DNA of 6,419 nt from JALOOB01 sp964387985 (GTDB taxonomy: Bacteria > Chloroflexota > Anaerolineae > CG2-30-64-16). The position numbers were made by a program, and so were the translations under genes. Each line of letters starts with the position of its first letter. The stretch's first letter is position 1. Location: NCBI GenBank assembly GCA_964387985.1, contig CAYLZG010000195.1, forward strand, positions 1-6,419, written 5' to 3'. Shown here piece by piece: positions 5,536 through 6,419 of this stretch. Below the pieces are notes generated by a model. It was given only the letters and a program-made list of their open reading frames with translations. It was not told where the DNA came from and searched no databases.

Positions 5536-6330
5536 ATGAAGATCATCGGAGAGAAGATCAACGGCACGCGCAAAAGCGTCAAGGAAGCTGTACTGAACCG
5601 CAACGTCGAATTCGTCCAGAAACTTGCCTCCAGCCAGGCCGACGCCGGCTCTACGTGGATCGACGTCAACGCCGGGACTGCCACCGACCGGGAGCCCGAG
5701 GATCTCATCTGGCTGGTCCAAACCGTTCAGGAGCTTGTGGACAAGCCCCTGTGTCTCGATAGCGCCAACCCGGCTGCCATCGCCGCTGCGCTTCCGCACG
5801 TCAAGAAGGCCCCGCTCATCAACTCGATCAGCGGCGAGAGCGCACGGCTGTCCGGCGTGCTGCCCCTGGCCGCCAAGGCCCAGGGCGGCGTCATTGCCCT
5901 GGCGATGGACGACAAGGGCATTCCGGCGGAAACCGAAGGCCGACTCGCCATCGTGCACCGGTTGATTGGCGAGACCCGCAATGCGGGCATCCCCGATGAG
6001 CAAGTGTACGTCGATCCGCTGGTGATGACCATCGGCGCGAGCGGCAACGCAGCCCGGGTCGCGTTGGCCACGGTGCGCGCGGTCAAGGCCGAGTATCCCA
6101 AGGTGCACTTTACGTCAGGCCTCAGCAATGTGTCTTTCGGACTGCCGGTGCGCACGCTCATCAATCGTGCGTTCCTGACCCTCATGCTCGAGGCCGGACT
6201 CGACAGCGCCATCCTCGACCCGCTCGACAAGGAGCTGCGCAAGGCGCTGCTGGCCGCCGAGGCCACGCTTGGCATCGACCGCCACTGCCTGAACTACACC
6301 CGCGCGTTCCGCGCCGGGCTGCTTGAGTAA
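5536..6330 (+). CDS. Methyltetrahydrofolate:corrinoid methyltransferase (AcsE/MtgA-like pterin-binding TIM barrel)
   Basis: A 264-residue cytoplasmic enzyme that moves a methyl group between a corrinoid protein and tetrahydrofolate. It belongs to the dihydropteroate-synthase-like pterin-binding fold; the length equals that of the acetogenic AcsE (about 262). Visible motifs in order are IGEKING (4-10), WIDVNAG (41-47), LCLDSANP (72-79, Asp75), LINSISGE (94-101, Asn96), ALAMDDKGIP (121-130), YVDPLVMTI (158-166, Asp160) and FTSGLSNVSFGLP (192-204, Asn198). The spacing of these Asp/Asn residues follows the pterin-binding pocket of AcsE-type enzymes. ATG at 5536 has GAGG (5524-5527) eight bases upstream. 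It is the first gene after a strong promoter, divergent from the corrinoid protein, which is its likely partner. No acetyl-CoA synthase or other Wood-Ljungdahl gene is in the window, so a catabolic demethylation role (as for MtgA with glycine betaine systems) and a carbonyl-branch role both remain possible. Confidence 0.93.
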   Translation: MKIIGEKINGTRKSVKEAVLNRNVEFVQKLASSQADAGSTWIDVNAGTATDREPEDLIWLVQTVQELVDKPLCLDSANPAAIAAALPHVKKAPLINSISGESARLSGVLPLAAKAQGGVIALAMDDKGIPAETEGRLAIVHRLIGETRNAGIPDEQVYVDPLVMTIGASGNAARVALATVRAVKAEYPKVHFTSGLSNVSFGLPVRTLINRAFLTLMLEAGLDSAILDPLDKELRKALLAAEATLGIDRHCLNYTRAFRAGLLE

Positions 6331-6341
6331 GACCCGTAACA

Positions 6342-6374
6342 AGGCCTGGCAGGTTTCCAAAGTCTGCCAGGCCT
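6342..6374 (+). terminator. Intercistronic hairpin after the methyltransferase gene
   Basis: AGGCCTGGCAG (6342-6352) and CTGCCAGGCCT (6364-6374) form a perfect 11-bp stem around an 11-base loop. It starts 11 bases after the methyltransferase TAA and ends 12 bases before the next ribosome binding site. It lacks a following T-run (CATTCTG). It could be a partial terminator, a processing signal or a message-stabilising element that sets different expression levels of the two genes. Confidence 0.5.
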
Positions 6375-6400
6375 CATTCTGAACCCAAAGGAGCGTACAG

Positions 6401-6419
6401 ATGTCGGAACAGTTGATCA
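6401..6419 (+). CDS. Start of an unidentified gene (first six codons)
   Basis: ATG at 6401 follows AAAGGAG (6387-6393) with a 7-base spacer, a near-ideal ribosome binding site, and encodes MSEQLI before the window ends. It is on the same strand as the methyltransferase and 70 bases downstream, so it is probably in the same operon. The sequence is too short to identify. By context a substrate methyltransferase (for example of the MttB superfamily) or another methyl-transfer component would be expected, but nothing in these six codons shows it. Confidence 0.7.

Overview
The window looks like a high-GC bacterial chromosome segment, most likely from a Chloroflexota (Anaerolineae-like) organism. 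This guess rests on the Ala/Pro/Thr-rich linker after the lipobox of the lipoprotein at 982-2472, on the CoxS/CoxL-type molybdenum hydroxylase genes, and on the corrinoid methyl-transfer genes. No RNA gene, insertion sequence, CRISPR array or prophage signal was seen. Gene density is ordinary and the longest stretch without a called gene is about 227 bases (755-981).

Layout. (a) 1-754, minus strand: the start of a molybdenum hydroxylase operon (xanthine dehydrogenase / CO dehydrogenase superfamily). The 2Fe-2S small subunit comes first, then the N-terminus of the large molybdopterin subunit, which runs off the left edge. The small subunit has no stop codon in its own frame, so a frameshift near its 3' end is likely. 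(b) 755-981: a divergent intergenic region with two hairpins in the leader of the plus-strand operon. (c) 982-2887, plus strand: a two-gene unit of a secreted lipoprotein alpha/beta hydrolase and a DUF1801-like protein. It ends at a perfect 20-bp inverted repeat (2896-2947) that it shares with the converging operon. (d) 5380-2970, minus strand: a three-gene operon encoding a GntR/HutC-type regulator, a methyltransferase-type corrinoid protein and a class III-like polyphosphate kinase 2. (e) 5381-5535: a compact divergent promoter region. Near-consensus sigma70-type promoters face away from each other and their -35 boxes overlap by five bases. A 13-bp palindrome sits on the -10/+1 region of the regulator promoter. 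(f) 5536-6419, plus strand: a methyltetrahydrofolate:corrinoid methyltransferase, a hairpin, and the first six codons of another gene with a strong ribosome binding site.

How the genes may work together. The corrinoid protein and the pterin-dependent methyltransferase are two of the standard parts of a corrinoid-dependent methyl-transfer system: substrate methyltransferase, corrinoid protein, methyl-THF methyltransferase and reductive activator. Here they lie on opposite sides of one shared promoter region, under what is probably a ligand-sensing GntR/UTRA repressor. The substrate-specific methyltransferase is not in the window. The gene starting at 6401 is the obvious place to look for it. 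The polyphosphate kinase in the regulator-corrinoid operon is an unexpected partner; it may regenerate ATP from AMP or ADP, but this is inference from position only.
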